Positions 1 to 11,980 of a stretch of DNA of 64,000 nucleotides are shown here, piece by piece. The stretch lies in the NCBI GenBank assembly GCA_001464965.1, contig LNEJ01000045.1, positions 1-64,000 on the forward strand, written 5' to 3'. This DNA comes from Gammaproteobacteria bacterium Ga0074134. Lineage in GTDB: Bacteria; Pseudomonadota; Gammaproteobacteria; Ga0077554; Ga007554. The notes beneath the pieces were generated by a model, which was not told where the DNA came from, did not search any database, and worked only from the letters and a program-made list of their open reading frames with translations. A program made the translations under genes and the position numbers. How positions within the stretch are numbered: position 1 is the stretch's first letter; each line of letters begins with the position of its first letter.

Positions 1-137
1 GGCCACACACGCATAACGGTGGGCTGGCACCGAATGCGGCAGAGAAGCAGTATTGGATGGACTATAAAACCGTGGCCAAAAAGACTTGACCACTACATGT
101 CTTGCGAATTTTGGGTGGCATCCGTCATCTTGCTGTG

Positions 138-2780
<2,643 letters not shown>

Positions 2781-2908
2781 TTATTGTGTTGCTAGTGGTT
2801 GTTGGTGGCTATTATAAGGTTTTGGTGTGGTAAGGTGCATTTTTTGAGATCGGCGCATGAATACATTAACCCTGCTATGGTAATGTAAGATTTCTTACTT
2901 TTGAGGCT

Positions 2909-3424
2909 ATGGCAATGATTCAGAAAAAACATACACCCGACGAAAAACATGTCCGTGCCTATGACCGCATGATGGAGCAGGTGAAGGCGTTGATGGCGCA
3001 TGCCGGTTACAAGGATATCAGGCATGCTGTCGAGACGGTCAAGGAAAAGGCTGTTGAGATTGGCGAGCTGACACGCGAGGAAGCAGAGCTGATTGGCGAT
3101 TATCTGGTGCGTGATGTGGAGGACGCGGGAACGTACCTGGCCGACACTGGCGGCGAATTAAGGGATTGGTTGCGTTTTGATTTGCAGCTGATCGAGGAAC
3201 GGTTGCTGGAGGCGTTTGCGGCGGCGGCGGACCAGACCAAGCTGGAGTTGTTGCTGCTGGCGGAGCGCGCCCGGCAGGCGTCGCTGTATCACACTGGCGA
3301 GATCACCGGCATCGGCACGCTGCAATGCGTCAGCTGCGCAAAGCAACTGCATTTTCATGCCACCAGCCATATCCCGCCTTGCCCCAAGTGTCATGGGTCG
3401 GTTTTTGAGCGGCCTGCAAAATAG
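2909..3424 (+). CDS. zinc ribbon-containing protein (DUF1451/YbeL-like)
   Basis: 171 aa; C-terminal CxxC...CPKC zinc ribbon (LQCVSCAKQLHFHATSHIPPCPKCHGSVF). Confidence 0.75.
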   Translation: MAMIQKKHTPDEKHVRAYDRMMEQVKALMAHAGYKDIRHAVETVKEKAVEIGELTREEAELIGDYLVRDVEDAGTYLADTGGELRDWLRFDLQLIEERLLEAFAAAADQTKLELLLLAERARQASLYHTGEITGIGTLQCVSCAKQLHFHATSHIPPCPKCHGSVFERPAK

Positions 3425-3480
3425 GTTGCCTTTTTTGCAGGTGTTGCGGTTGCGAGCCTGCGCCTGCAATCAGGGTAGGG

Positions 3481-4677
3481 TCAATCCCCGTAACGCGGTT
3501 CGGCGCTGATTTTGTGGATACTGAGGTCTGCGCCATTGAACTCTTCCTCTTGGGACAGGCGCAGACCGACCAGCTTCTTTAGCGCGCCATACACAGCAAA
3601 ACCACCAGCGAGCGCAATGGTCACGCCGAGCAGCGTGCCCACGAGCTGAGAGGCAAGGCTGACACCGCCCACGCCGCCCAGCATCTGCGCGCCGAAGATC
3701 CCCGCAGCGACGCCACCCCATGCGCCGCACAGACCATGCAGCGGCCAGACACCGAGCACGTCGTCGATCTTCCATTTGTTTTGGGTAAGAGTGAACGCCC
3801 ATACGAACAGCGCGCCGGCCACAGCGCCGGTGGTAAGCGCGCCCAGCGGGTGCATGACATCCGATCCGGCGCATACCGCCACCAGTCCCGCCAGCGCGCC
3901 GTTATGGACGAAGCCGGGGTCGTTACGGCCCGCGAACAATGCGGCGAGGATGCCACCGACCATCGCCATCAGCGAGTTGACGGCGACCAGTCCGCTCACG
4001 GCGTCTATGGTCTGCGCAGACATGACATTGAAGCCGAACCAGCCCACCGCCAGTATCCAGGCCCCCAGCGCGAGGAAGGGGATGCTGGAGGGCGGGTGCG
4101 CAGCTATTGCGCCGTCACGGCCGTAGCGCCCGTGGCGCGCCCCCAGCAAGAGAACGGCACCGAGCGCAATCCAGCCGCCCACGGCATGTACTACCACCGA
4201 ACCGGCAAAGTCGTGAAACTTGGCGCCGAACTGTTGCATCAGCCAATCCTGGATGCCAAAGCGGCCATTCCAGGCAATGCCTTCGAACAGCGGGTAGATC
4301 AACGCCACCAGCAGGAAGGTCGCTGCCAACTGCGGGTAAAACCGGGCGCGTTCGGCAATGCCGCCGGAGACGATGGCGGGAATCGCCGCCGCAAATGTCA
4401 GCAGGAAGAAAAATTTGACCAGCTCAAAACCGTTCTTTTCGGTTAGCGTCTGCGCGCCATGAAAAAAATCGATGCCGTAGGCTATGCCATAACCAATGAA
4501 GAAGTAGGCAAGGGTGGAAACGGAAAAGTCGGCAACGATTTTGACCAGCGCGTTGACCTGGTTCTTCTTGCGCACGGTGCCGACTTCAAGAAAGGCGAAG
4601 CCTGCATGCATCGCCAGTACCATGATCGCGCCGAGCAGGATGAACAGTACGTCACTGCCGGACTTTAATATCTCCAT
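3481..4677 (-). CDS. amt: ammonium transporter (Amt family)
   Basis: 398 aa multi-TM; DFAGSVVVHAVGGWIALGAVLLLGAR motif of Amt/Mep/Rh proteins. Confidence 0.93.
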   Translation of the reverse strand: MEILKSGSDVLFILLGAIMVLAMHAGFAFLEVGTVRKKNQVNALVKIVADFSVSTLAYFFIGYGIAYGIDFFHGAQTLTEKNGFELVKFFFLLTFAAAIPAIVSGGIAERARFYPQLAATFLLVALIYPLFEGIAWNGRFGIQDWLMQQFGAKFHDFAGSVVVHAVGGWIALGAVLLLGARHGRYGRDGAIAAHPPSSIPFLALGAWILAVGWFGFNVMSAQTIDAVSGLVAVNSLMAMVGGILAALFAGRNDPGFVHNGALAGLVAVCAGSDVMHPLGALTTGAVAGALFVWAFTLTQNKWKIDDVLGVWPLHGLCGAWGGVAAGIFGAQMLGGVGGVSLASQLVGTLLGVTIALAGGFAVYGALKKLVGLRLSQEEEFNGADLSIHKISAEPRYGD

Positions 4678-4713
4678 AAGATATCCTCTATGAACAAAGA
4701 TGGAGCGTTACCA

Positions 4714-4730
4714 AGCAATAATCGCACCAA
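4714..4730 (-). promoter_or_regulatory. sigma54-type (-24/-12) promoter of amt
   Basis: minus strand TTGGTGCGATTATTGCT, GG-N10-GC spacing, ~40 nt upstream of the amt start. Confidence 0.65.
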
Positions 4731-4824
4731 TTTTGTGCGAATCTTAAAATTCAATGAGTTGAATATTCAAGCAGGATGCCGCGCCTGTTGGCGCGCATCG
4801 AGATAGTGCATTTTTAATGTAATG

Positions 4825-4841
4825 CGCACTAAAGTAGTGCG
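4825..4841. promoter_or_regulatory. NtrC-like enhancer palindrome
   Basis: CGCACT-AAAGT-AGTGCG, ~100 bp upstream of the -24/-12 element; resembles GCAC(C)-N-(G)GTGC. Confidence 0.5.
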
Positions 4842-4871
4842 TATCACCAAAGGGGGGCGGGGAAGGCTTTG

Positions 4872-5336
4872 TTACATCTGCGATTGCAGGTAGTTATGGA
4901 TCCCGACTCTCTGGATCAGTTCCAACTGAGTCTCCAGCCAGTCGATGTGTTTTTCGGTGTCTTCGAGCAGATCCTGGAAAAGCGCCTTGGAAACATCGTC
5001 TGGCTGCGTGCGGCAGTATTGCAGCGCCTCAATAAGCAGTGGCCTTGACTGGGTTTCCAGCGCCAAATCCAGCTTGAGCTGCTCTTCAACCGTTTCACCT
5101 ACATTGAGCTTGTGCAAGTCTTGCAGATTGGGCAGGCCTTCAAGAAACAGAATGCGGTCCATCAACTGCTCAGCGTGCTTCATTTCCTCAATGCTTTCGG
5201 CGCGGATTTTCTCGGCAAGTTTCTTGAAGCCCCAGTTCTCCTGCATCTTGTAATGCATGAAATACTGGTTAATGGCAGTGAGTTCGCAGGTGAGCTGCTG
5301 ATTGAGATAAGCGATGACCTTCTTGTCGCCTTGCAT
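4872..5336 (-). CDS. bfr: bacterioferritin
   Basis: 154 aa; MQGDKKVIAYLNQQLTCELTAINQYFMHYKM...EEMKHAEQLMDRILFLEGLPN typical Bfr. Confidence 0.95.
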   Translation of the reverse strand: MQGDKKVIAYLNQQLTCELTAINQYFMHYKMQENWGFKKLAEKIRAESIEEMKHAEQLMDRILFLEGLPNLQDLHKLNVGETVEEQLKLDLALETQSRPLLIEALQYCRTQPDDVSKALFQDLLEDTEKHIDWLETQLELIQRVGIHNYLQSQM

Positions 5337-5579
5337 AGCTAGATCCTCCAGTTATTAAGATATAGCTTAGCATAGCAGATAAGAGGGGAAGAGTGGCTAG
5401 GAGTCCTGGGCCTTAGGGTACCGTTGTTTACCAGTATGGCTTTGCAGACCATTGTTGGGAGGATGTCCTGCAATGCTGGTGTGCATGTAAGGAGGTGTGG
5501 TTGTAGATTGAGAAAATCTCCCCAACAGCAAGGTGACCATGCTGCCGGGGAGAGAGTGGCTGATTTATTTGGTTAGCCG

Positions 5580-6260
5580 TCAGAGAAGCATTTCACAATT
5601 GACCTTGCTGGCGCCGCCACTGCCAAGGTTACAGAAATCGGTATCCGCGCCACCGTCCAGGTGGTCGCCGCCGGATTCGCCCCATAGCATGTCGTCTCCC
5701 GCGTCTCCCGCAATCTGATCGCCTCCACTACCACCGCGTATCTTGTCGGCGCCAGCGCCGCCTGATATCTTGTCGGCGCCACTACCACCGTCAATCAAGT
5801 CGTTGCCCTCATCACCTGAAATCGTGTCATTGGCGCTGTCTCCATAAAGCTTGTCTTCACCGGCGCCGCCTGCGATTGTATCGTTGTCTATGCCTCCATG
5901 GATTTCGTCATTGCCTTCATTGCCGGTGATGTTGTCCTTGCCGTCGCCGCCCCAGATTTTATCATCGCCAGCACCGCCAGCGATGGTGTCGTCACCATCG
6001 TTAATAAGGCCGTCCGCCCCGCCGCAGAGGGTGTCATTCCCGCCCAGTCCATTGATCGTATCGTTGCCACCCTGGCCGATGATCACATCATCACCTTCGG
6101 TTCCCGTAAGCACGTCGTCCCCGCTTCCTCCCAGGTGAGTGGGTAACTTGCCATTACACGTCGGCACTGTTGGTCCCTGGGAATTTGCAACAAGAGGCAA
6201 AATCGTTAACAGGCTACCCGCCAGCAGCGTCGTTATCATCAATGCAGTCAGTTTTTTCAT
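5580..6260 (-). CDS. calcium-binding protein with RTX nonapeptide repeats, Sec signal peptide
   Basis: 226 aa; N-terminal signal peptide MKKLTALMITTLLAGSLLTILPLVANS; many GGxGxDxxx repeats. Confidence 0.85.
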   Translation of the reverse strand: MKKLTALMITTLLAGSLLTILPLVANSQGPTVPTCNGKLPTHLGGSGDDVLTGTEGDDVIIGQGGNDTINGLGGNDTLCGGADGLINDGDDTIAGGAGDDKIWGGDGKDNITGNEGNDEIHGGIDNDTIAGGAGEDKLYGDSANDTISGDEGNDLIDGGSGADKISGGAGADKIRGGSGGDQIAGDAGDDMLWGESGGDHLDGGADTDFCNLGSGGASKVNCEMLL

Positions 6261-6291
6261 TGGGATATCTCCTCATAACTTCGGTTGGCGA

Positions 6292-6918
6292 TTACCGCGC
6301 CGTCGCGTCCATTTGCCCGCAATGGATGATCATGTTGCTGCCGCTACCGCCTCTGCAGGTATTGCTGCCAGCTCCGCCATCCAAATAGTCATCCCCCGAT
6401 CTGCCGAGGAGCAAATCATCACCCATGCTGCCATATAGCTTGTCCGCCCCGCTGCCGCCATCAATGGTGTCGTTGCCAGGTAGTCCATCCGGTGGAGGGA
6501 CGACGCCGTTGGCCGCCGCGATCACCACATCATCATCGCCGTATGCCACGTCATCACCGCTGCCGCCATAAAGGGCATCAGAACCGGCGCCACCGTAGAG
6601 CTCGTCATTGCCGCTGCCGCCGTCCAAGATGTCGTTGCCGCCACCGCCGTATATGTGATCGTCACCACTGCCGCCACAAATGATGTCATTGCCTTCCAGC
6701 CCATAAATATGGTCATTGCCTCCCAGGCCGGCGATCACATCGTCCCCTGGAGTTCCGTTAAGAGTGTCATCCCATGGCGTCCCTGCAAGGGTGACCCGTT
6801 TGCCCTGGCAAAGCAGCGCCGAGTCTTCTGGCTCTGCGGCGCTTGCTGTGGGGGATAGTCCCATCAGAAGACTGGCGGCCAAGGCCACTGTTGATATGGT
6901 GCTCACTAATTTTTTCAT
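6292..6918 (-). CDS. calcium-binding protein with RTX nonapeptide repeats, Sec signal peptide (paralog of downstream gene)
   Basis: start at MKKLVSTISTVALAASLLMGLSPTASAA; repeats GGSGNDELYGGAGSDALYGGSGDD. Confidence 0.85.
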   Translation of the reverse strand: MKKLVSTISTVALAASLLMGLSPTASAAEPEDSALLCQGKRVTLAGTPWDDTLNGTPGDDVIAGLGGNDHIYGLEGNDIICGGSGDDHIYGGGGNDILDGGSGNDELYGGAGSDALYGGSGDDVAYGDDDVVIAAANGVVPPPDGLPGNDTIDGGSGADKLYGSMGDDLLLGRSGDDYLDGGAGSNTCRGGSGSNMIIHCGQMDATAR

Positions 6919-6986
6919 TGGTGCATCCTCCATAAATTTATAATTCCAACTGGCGGCGGACAGCCCTTTTTAAGCGGCTGCCAAAT

Positions 6987-7013
6987 TCAGAATGCGTGAA
7001 ATGGCAAAAACAT
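6987..7013 (-). other. candidate 8-aa leader ORF (MFLPFHAF)
   Basis: ATGTTTTTGCCATTTCACGCATTCTGA preceded by AAGGAGGTATCC (full anti-SD match). Confidence 0.35.
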
Positions 7014-7511
7014 GGATACCTCCTTGTGTTTGATGAGACCGGACATCCTGGATGGGGTGATTCTAAAAAATTCGCCTTTCGCCTTGCCTAAAGAAGGTGG
7101 GCTGAAATTCTTAAGCAAGTCCCGCGCCCAAATTGTTATAAATAACAATTACATTTTTTAATCAATAAGTTATTTGTAAATTCATTGATTTAAATGAAGG
7201 GGACCGTCTAATGCGGCTGTAAATTTATTCGACAATTTAATTGGTAATTAATATGAAAAAAATCACTAAAAAACTTCAAATACGCATAAATAACAATTGA
7301 TTAATTGAGAATGAAAAGTTGGTCAAGCGGTGTAATATATTTCGACATCAAGTTAAAAATGCCGACATATTAAAAACTGCTGTGAAATACATCATTTCTG
7401 CGTGATTTTCAGCGGGTAAAGTCGAAAAAATGAAGGGGATGAGGCGGACTTTCAAGGTCGGATGCTATGCGGCTTGGGCTGTGATGCAGAAACCCTAACC
7501 CGGCAGGCGGG

Positions 7512-7709
7512 CTAGGCGGCGATTTCCTGGCCTTCCGCAAGCTCGGCAAGGGCATGGTTGAGGCAGGTCTTGGCGCAGGACGCGCAACGCCCGCATTGAG
7601 TGGCCACTTTCAGTTCGTCGCGCAGCTCGCGCATGGTGCGGGTGCCCTGCTCTACGGCACACTGGATATCGCTTTCGGTCACGGCATGGCAAAGGCAGAT
7701 GTACATCAT
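7512..7709 (-). CDS. bfd: bacterioferritin-associated ferredoxin, [2Fe-2S]
   Basis: 65 aa; MMYICLCHAVTESDIQ...CGRCASCAKTC Cys pattern. Confidence 0.92.
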   Translation of the reverse strand: MMYICLCHAVTESDIQCAVEQGTRTMRELRDELKVATQCGRCASCAKTCLNHALAELAEGQEIAA

Positions 7710-7749
7710 GAATCCCCGGCGTAAATAACCTAGAGCTATTTATAAATGC

Positions 7750-7768
7750 AAATGAGAATGATTGTCAA
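7750..7768 (-). promoter_or_regulatory. Fur box upstream of bfd
   Basis: aaatgagaatgattgtcaa resembles the GATAATGATAATCATTATC class, ~40 bp upstream of the bfd start. Confidence 0.6.
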
Positions 7769-7868
7769 TAATTTCTTTCTGGTGGGCCAATGGAAAATAA
7801 ATTGACAATTTAATGGAAGTGTAGTACGAGTTGTCTTTGTGGCGTCGTTCCCCACATGGAGGTGTTGC

Positions 7869-8375
7869 ATGGGCAGCAGATTTTTAGTCGTACACAACAA
7901 GGATGGCGTGGACTGGGTGAGGCTGGCCGAGATTTTTGAAAAAGCGCCGTTTGCCAAGAGGAACCCGCCTGATATACGAAGGGCTTTTGAAAACAGCTAT
8001 ATTTCGTGCTTTGCCTACGACGATACCACGCTGATCGGCGCTGCCCGCGCGACTTCGGACGGGGTGTATTACGCCACCGTATTTGATGTTGTGGTGGCCA
8101 TCGAGTATCAGGGCATGGGTGTTGGCAGGGCGTTGATGGGCGCGCTATTGGAAAATCTCCCCTTTGACAAGATTTTCCTCACGGCGCCGCCGGACAAGCA
8201 AGGGTTTTACCGGAAGTTTGGGTTTTACAAGCATAATAATGCCATGGGACGATATGCCAGCCCTGAGCAGGCCTTTGAGTATGGAGTCTTGTCACGTTGG
8301 GAGCATGCGGCTTCGCGGTATTTCTGGTGGTCAAAACCGTCTTACGAGCCGCGCCCTGAAAAAAAGCAGGACTGA
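7869..8375 (+). CDS. GNAT family N-acetyltransferase
   Basis: VFDVVVAIEYQGMGVGRALMGALLENLP acetyl-CoA binding motif; start chosen at MGSRFLVVHN. Confidence 0.85.
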   Translation: MGSRFLVVHNKDGVDWVRLAEIFEKAPFAKRNPPDIRRAFENSYISCFAYDDTTLIGAARATSDGVYYATVFDVVVAIEYQGMGVGRALMGALLENLPFDKIFLTAPPDKQGFYRKFGFYKHNNAMGRYASPEQAFEYGVLSRWEHAASRYFWWSKPSYEPRPEKKQD

Positions 8376-8466
8376 GGCTTTATCCTGATCGCCTTTTTCG
8401 TTTTGCCCCACATTTTTTTGTCCTTTTTGATCTTGAGCCAATCGCGCATTGGAGTATTCCTCCCGG

Positions 8467-9669
8467 TTATTCGTATCTTAACGCCTCAATGGGATTGAGG
8501 CGCGCCGCCTTCATGGCCGGGTAGATGCCGAAAAAGGCGCCGACGAAAAAGGCAAAGGTGAAGGCCAGCAAGACCGACCAGGTGCTGACATCGACGGGAA
8601 GCACCGGGAAGGCAGCCTTGGCGGCATAGGCGACGCCGGAGCCGAACAGGATGCCTATGATGCCGCCGATTACCGAGAGCGTTACGGATTCGATGACGAA
8701 CTGCAGCAGGATGTCGCGCTGGGAGGCGCCGATGGCCTTGCGCAGCCCGATCTCGCGGGTGCGCTCGCGCACCGATACCAGCATGATGTTCATGATGCCG
8801 ATGCCGCCGACTAGCAACGAGATGCTGGCGATGCCGCCCAGGACATAGGTAAAGGTGGTGAGGATGGTCTGCATGGTGGATAACATGGCCTGCTGACTGA
8901 TGATGGTAAAGTCTTCCTCGCCGGCGTGACGCGCAATCATAATGGTCTTGATCTGTTCCTTGGCGCGCTCGATGGCATTTTCGTTGATGGCCTGGGTGAG
9001 GATGTTGGTCAGACCATCCTGGTCGAAGATTTCCTGGGCGGTTTCCACTGGAATGAAAACGTGATCGTCGATGTCCATGCCCAGCGTGACGCCCTTGCTT
9101 TCCATGATGCCGATTACGCGAAATTTGGTCTCGCCAATCTTGACAGTGCGCCCCAGAGGGTTAGCCTCGCCGAATAGCTCTTTCCTGACAGTACGCCCGA
9201 TGACTGCAACGCGGCGTTGCGCGTCGACATCGGCCTTGGAGATGAACGAGCCGATCTCCGCACGCAGATTGCGTACCTGCTCAAAATTTTGATCGGTGCC
9301 GATGACCTCCACGTTGCGCATACGGTTCTGATATTTGACTGGGGCGTTGCTGACGACTACCGCGCTTAGGCCGTTAAGCAGGGTGGCGCGTTTTTCCAGG
9401 GCGCGTAGATCGGCGATAGTGAGTTTTTGCATACCCGACGGCATGCGGCCCATGCCGGTAGTTTCGGTTTTGCCGGGGACGATAATCAACAAGTTGGTGC
9501 CGATGCCCATCAATTCCTTGCGGATGTATGTCTGGGCGCCCTCGCCGATGGCGACCAGCATGATCACCGACGCTACGCCGATGATGACGCCGAGCATAGT
9601 CAGAAAGGCGCGTATCTTATTTGCGAGCAGGGCGTCGAAGGCGATACGTAGGTGCTCGAACGGATTCAT
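8467..9669 (-). CDS. MacB-like ABC transporter permease (FtsX domain)
   Basis: 400 aa; MLGVIIGVASVIMLVAIGEGAQ...SVRERTREIGLRKAIGA. Confidence 0.92.
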   Translation of the reverse strand: MNPFEHLRIAFDALLANKIRAFLTMLGVIIGVASVIMLVAIGEGAQTYIRKELMGIGTNLLIIVPGKTETTGMGRMPSGMQKLTIADLRALEKRATLLNGLSAVVVSNAPVKYQNRMRNVEVIGTDQNFEQVRNLRAEIGSFISKADVDAQRRVAVIGRTVRKELFGEANPLGRTVKIGETKFRVIGIMESKGVTLGMDIDDHVFIPVETAQEIFDQDGLTNILTQAINENAIERAKEQIKTIMIARHAGEEDFTIISQQAMLSTMQTILTTFTYVLGGIASISLLVGGIGIMNIMLVSVRERTREIGLRKAIGASQRDILLQFVIESVTLSVIGGIIGILFGSGVAYAAKAAFPVLPVDVSTWSVLLAFTFAFFVGAFFGIYPAMKAARLNPIEALRYE

Positions 9670-9674
9670 CGCGC

Positions 9675-10388
9675 TTATGCCTCCGTTAGTTCCGAGACTG
9701 AATTCTGCTTGTCGGTGAGCATACGCCCATCGGCCAGGGTCAGAACGCGCCGTGCGTGTTGCGCCACTCGCGCATCGTGGGTGACGACTACCAGCGTCGT
9801 ACCCTCCGCATTGAGTTGCTCGAACAGCGAGATGATCTCCATACCGGTCTTGCTGTCCAGGTTGCCGGTAGGCTCGTCGGCGAACAGCACAGCCGGATTA
9901 TTGGCCAAGGCGCGAGCGATGGCCACGCGCTGCTGCATTCCTCCTGACAGTTCGGACGGGTAATGGCCGGTGAAATCGCCGAGGCCGACGCGGGCGAGCA
10001 GCGCCTTGGCCTTGAGCAGCCGTTCACGGCGTCCCAGTCCGTGATAGACCATGGGCAGCGCCACGTTCTCGGCGACGGTGTAACGCCCCAGCAAGTTGAA
10101 TGACTGGAACACGAAGCCGAAAAAGCGGTTGCGGATGTGCGCCATCTCTGTGTCGCTTTTGGCCGATATTTCCTCTCCTTCGAGGCGGTAATGGCCGGAG
10201 GTGGGCACATCCAGGCAGCCGAGGATATTCAGTAGAGTGGACTTGCCGGAGCCGGAGGCGCCGACCAAGGCGATATATTCGCCTCGGCGCACCTCGATGC
10301 TGATGCCTTTGAGTACCTCATAGTGGATGGCGCCAGTGACAAACACCTTGGTGACATCGTCAAGCTGAATGAGGGGTGCGCCGGACAT
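9675..10388 (-). CDS. MacB/LolD-like ABC transporter ATP-binding protein
   Basis: 237 aa; Walker A GASGSGKST, signature LSGGMQQR, Walker B VLFADEPTGNLD. Confidence 0.94.
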   Translation of the reverse strand: MSGAPLIQLDDVTKVFVTGAIHYEVLKGISIEVRRGEYIALVGASGSGKSTLLNILGCLDVPTSGHYRLEGEEISAKSDTEMAHIRNRFFGFVFQSFNLLGRYTVAENVALPMVYHGLGRRERLLKAKALLARVGLGDFTGHYPSELSGGMQQRVAIARALANNPAVLFADEPTGNLDSKTGMEIISLFEQLNAEGTTLVVVTHDARVAQHARRVLTLADGRMLTDKQNSVSELTEA

Positions 10389-10391
10389 TTA

Positions 10392-10656
10392 GAGCCTATC
10401 CGTGAATAAATCATCCCTGCGACGGAGGTCGGTTTTGCGCAGGGCAAGGAATGCTGAGTGTAGCGTGCTTGTTGCACATGAGCGAAGCGTGACGCCGCAC
10501 TGCGCAAAACCGGCCCCGTCCCTTCGGGTTGCGCCCCAAAACACGCCATGCGGCGTTGCTCGCCGCTTATTTGGAACAACCAAACTTCGCGACTCGCGCC
10601 TTGCCTGGCGTGTTTTGGGGCAGCAACGCAGGGATGATTTATTCACGGATAGGCTC
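10392..10656. mobile_element. 265-bp non-autonomous MITE with 29-bp perfect TIRs and 3-bp TSD (TTA)
   Basis: left TIR gagcctatccgtgaataaatcatccctgc; right end gcagggatgatttattcacggataggctc; flanked by tta at 10389-10391 and 10657-10659. Confidence 0.9.
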
Positions 10657-10659
10657 TTA

Positions 10660-11886
10660 TTATTTCTGCCGGGCGCGCACGCCGGGTTTCAACCCTTCCT
10701 GGTCGAGCGAGGTGATGATCCGCTCGTTTTCGCTGAGTCCCTTGCGCACCTCAGTGAAATCCCAGTTTGACTGGCCAAGCGTAATGGCGCGCTTGGTAAC
10801 CTTGCCATCTTCGATCACATACACGTAGTGTTCCTTGTCCTTGGACATGATCGTCTGAGCGGGGGCATAGAGGATGTGCTTGAGCGTGTCCACGATGATT
10901 TCAACATCGGCGGACATGCCGGGGCGGAGAAAGGGTGGCGGATCGGTGAGGCGCAACTTCACGGTGACGTTGCGGCTCTTGAGTTTTTCCACGGACACGC
11001 CGGGCGAGATCTCGAACAGGGTGGCGCTGAATTTTTTATCGGGCAGGGTATCAAACTTGATCTCCGCGGTTTGCCCGAGCCGTAGCCGGCTAAGGTCCAC
11101 CTCGTCCACCAGTGCCTTTACATAAAGCCCGCTCATGTGTGTGACGCGCGCCACCGGCGTGCCGGGCTGGACCAGCTCCCCTGCCTTGACAGGTATTTCC
11201 ATGACTGTGCCGCTCATGGGCGCACGGATCGTGGTGTAATCCAGGTTCAACTGTGCCACGCGCAACGAGGCTTCCTGCTGCTTGACATCGGCTTCCGCCG
11301 TTTTGACCTGGCGCTCCTGAACGCCCGCTTGCTGGAGGTTTGCCTGTGCGGTGGTGAGTGCGGCGCGCGCCACATCCAGTTCGGCTGCGCTCGTCTCCAT
11401 CTCGCCGAGCGGGATCAGGCGCTTGTCGAAGAGCTGTTTTTTCTTGTCGTATTTCTGTGTTGCGTCGCCCAACCGCGCCTTGGCCTCCGCCAGCGCCGCC
11501 GTGGTGCGCGCCTTATCCATTTGCAGCGCGATGTGCGCTGAGGCGAGGCGGGAACGCGCGGCTTCCAGCGTCGAACGCGCCAGATTCAGCTTGGCCTGTG
11601 CCTGCTCCGCATCAAGGCGCATCAGGGTGTCGCCGGTCTTGACCACATCCCCTTCCTGCGCCCGGACTTCGATCACCTGGGCTGCAATTTCAGCCTTCAC
11701 AAGAGCCGTTGCATCGGTATCCACCGTTCCGGTCTCCGTGGGTGTGACAGTAATTACCAGATCACCCCGCTTGATGGGTGTTGTTTCCACGGTTATCACC
11801 TGGCTCTGGCGATAATAGTAGGCAATCGCCCCGGCGATAAGCGCCACGATGACGGCGGCCAGGAGTTTCTTGCGGGATGGTGACAT
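10660..11886 (-). CDS. MacA-like periplasmic adaptor (membrane fusion protein)
   Basis: N-terminal TM MSPSRKKLLAAVIVALIAGAIAYYY; biotinyl-lipoyl-like hairpin and beta-barrel; upstream in-frame extension judged non-coding. Confidence 0.9.
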   Translation of the reverse strand: MSPSRKKLLAAVIVALIAGAIAYYYRQSQVITVETTPIKRGDLVITVTPTETGTVDTDATALVKAEIAAQVIEVRAQEGDVVKTGDTLMRLDAEQAQAKLNLARSTLEAARSRLASAHIALQMDKARTTAALAEAKARLGDATQKYDKKKQLFDKRLIPLGEMETSAAELDVARAALTTAQANLQQAGVQERQVKTAEADVKQQEASLRVAQLNLDYTTIRAPMSGTVMEIPVKAGELVQPGTPVARVTHMSGLYVKALVDEVDLSRLRLGQTAEIKFDTLPDKKFSATLFEISPGVSVEKLKSRNVTVKLRLTDPPPFLRPGMSADVEIIVDTLKHILYAPAQTIMSKDKEHYVYVIEDGKVTKRAITLGQSNWDFTEVRKGLSENERIITSLDQEGLKPGVRARQK

Positions 11887-11980
11887 GAAAAATGTTTTCC
11901 TCGCGCTATAGACTGAGGTGGATAATAGCAAATAACCGTTGTTAGCCCATTCATACGGCGGCGGCGAAAGTGAGGAGCGC

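Noticed and set aside
10402-10770. ORFs of 122 and 85 aa beginning MNKSSLRR on both strands
   Set aside because: Identical starts arise from the MITE terminal inverted repeats; not independent genes.
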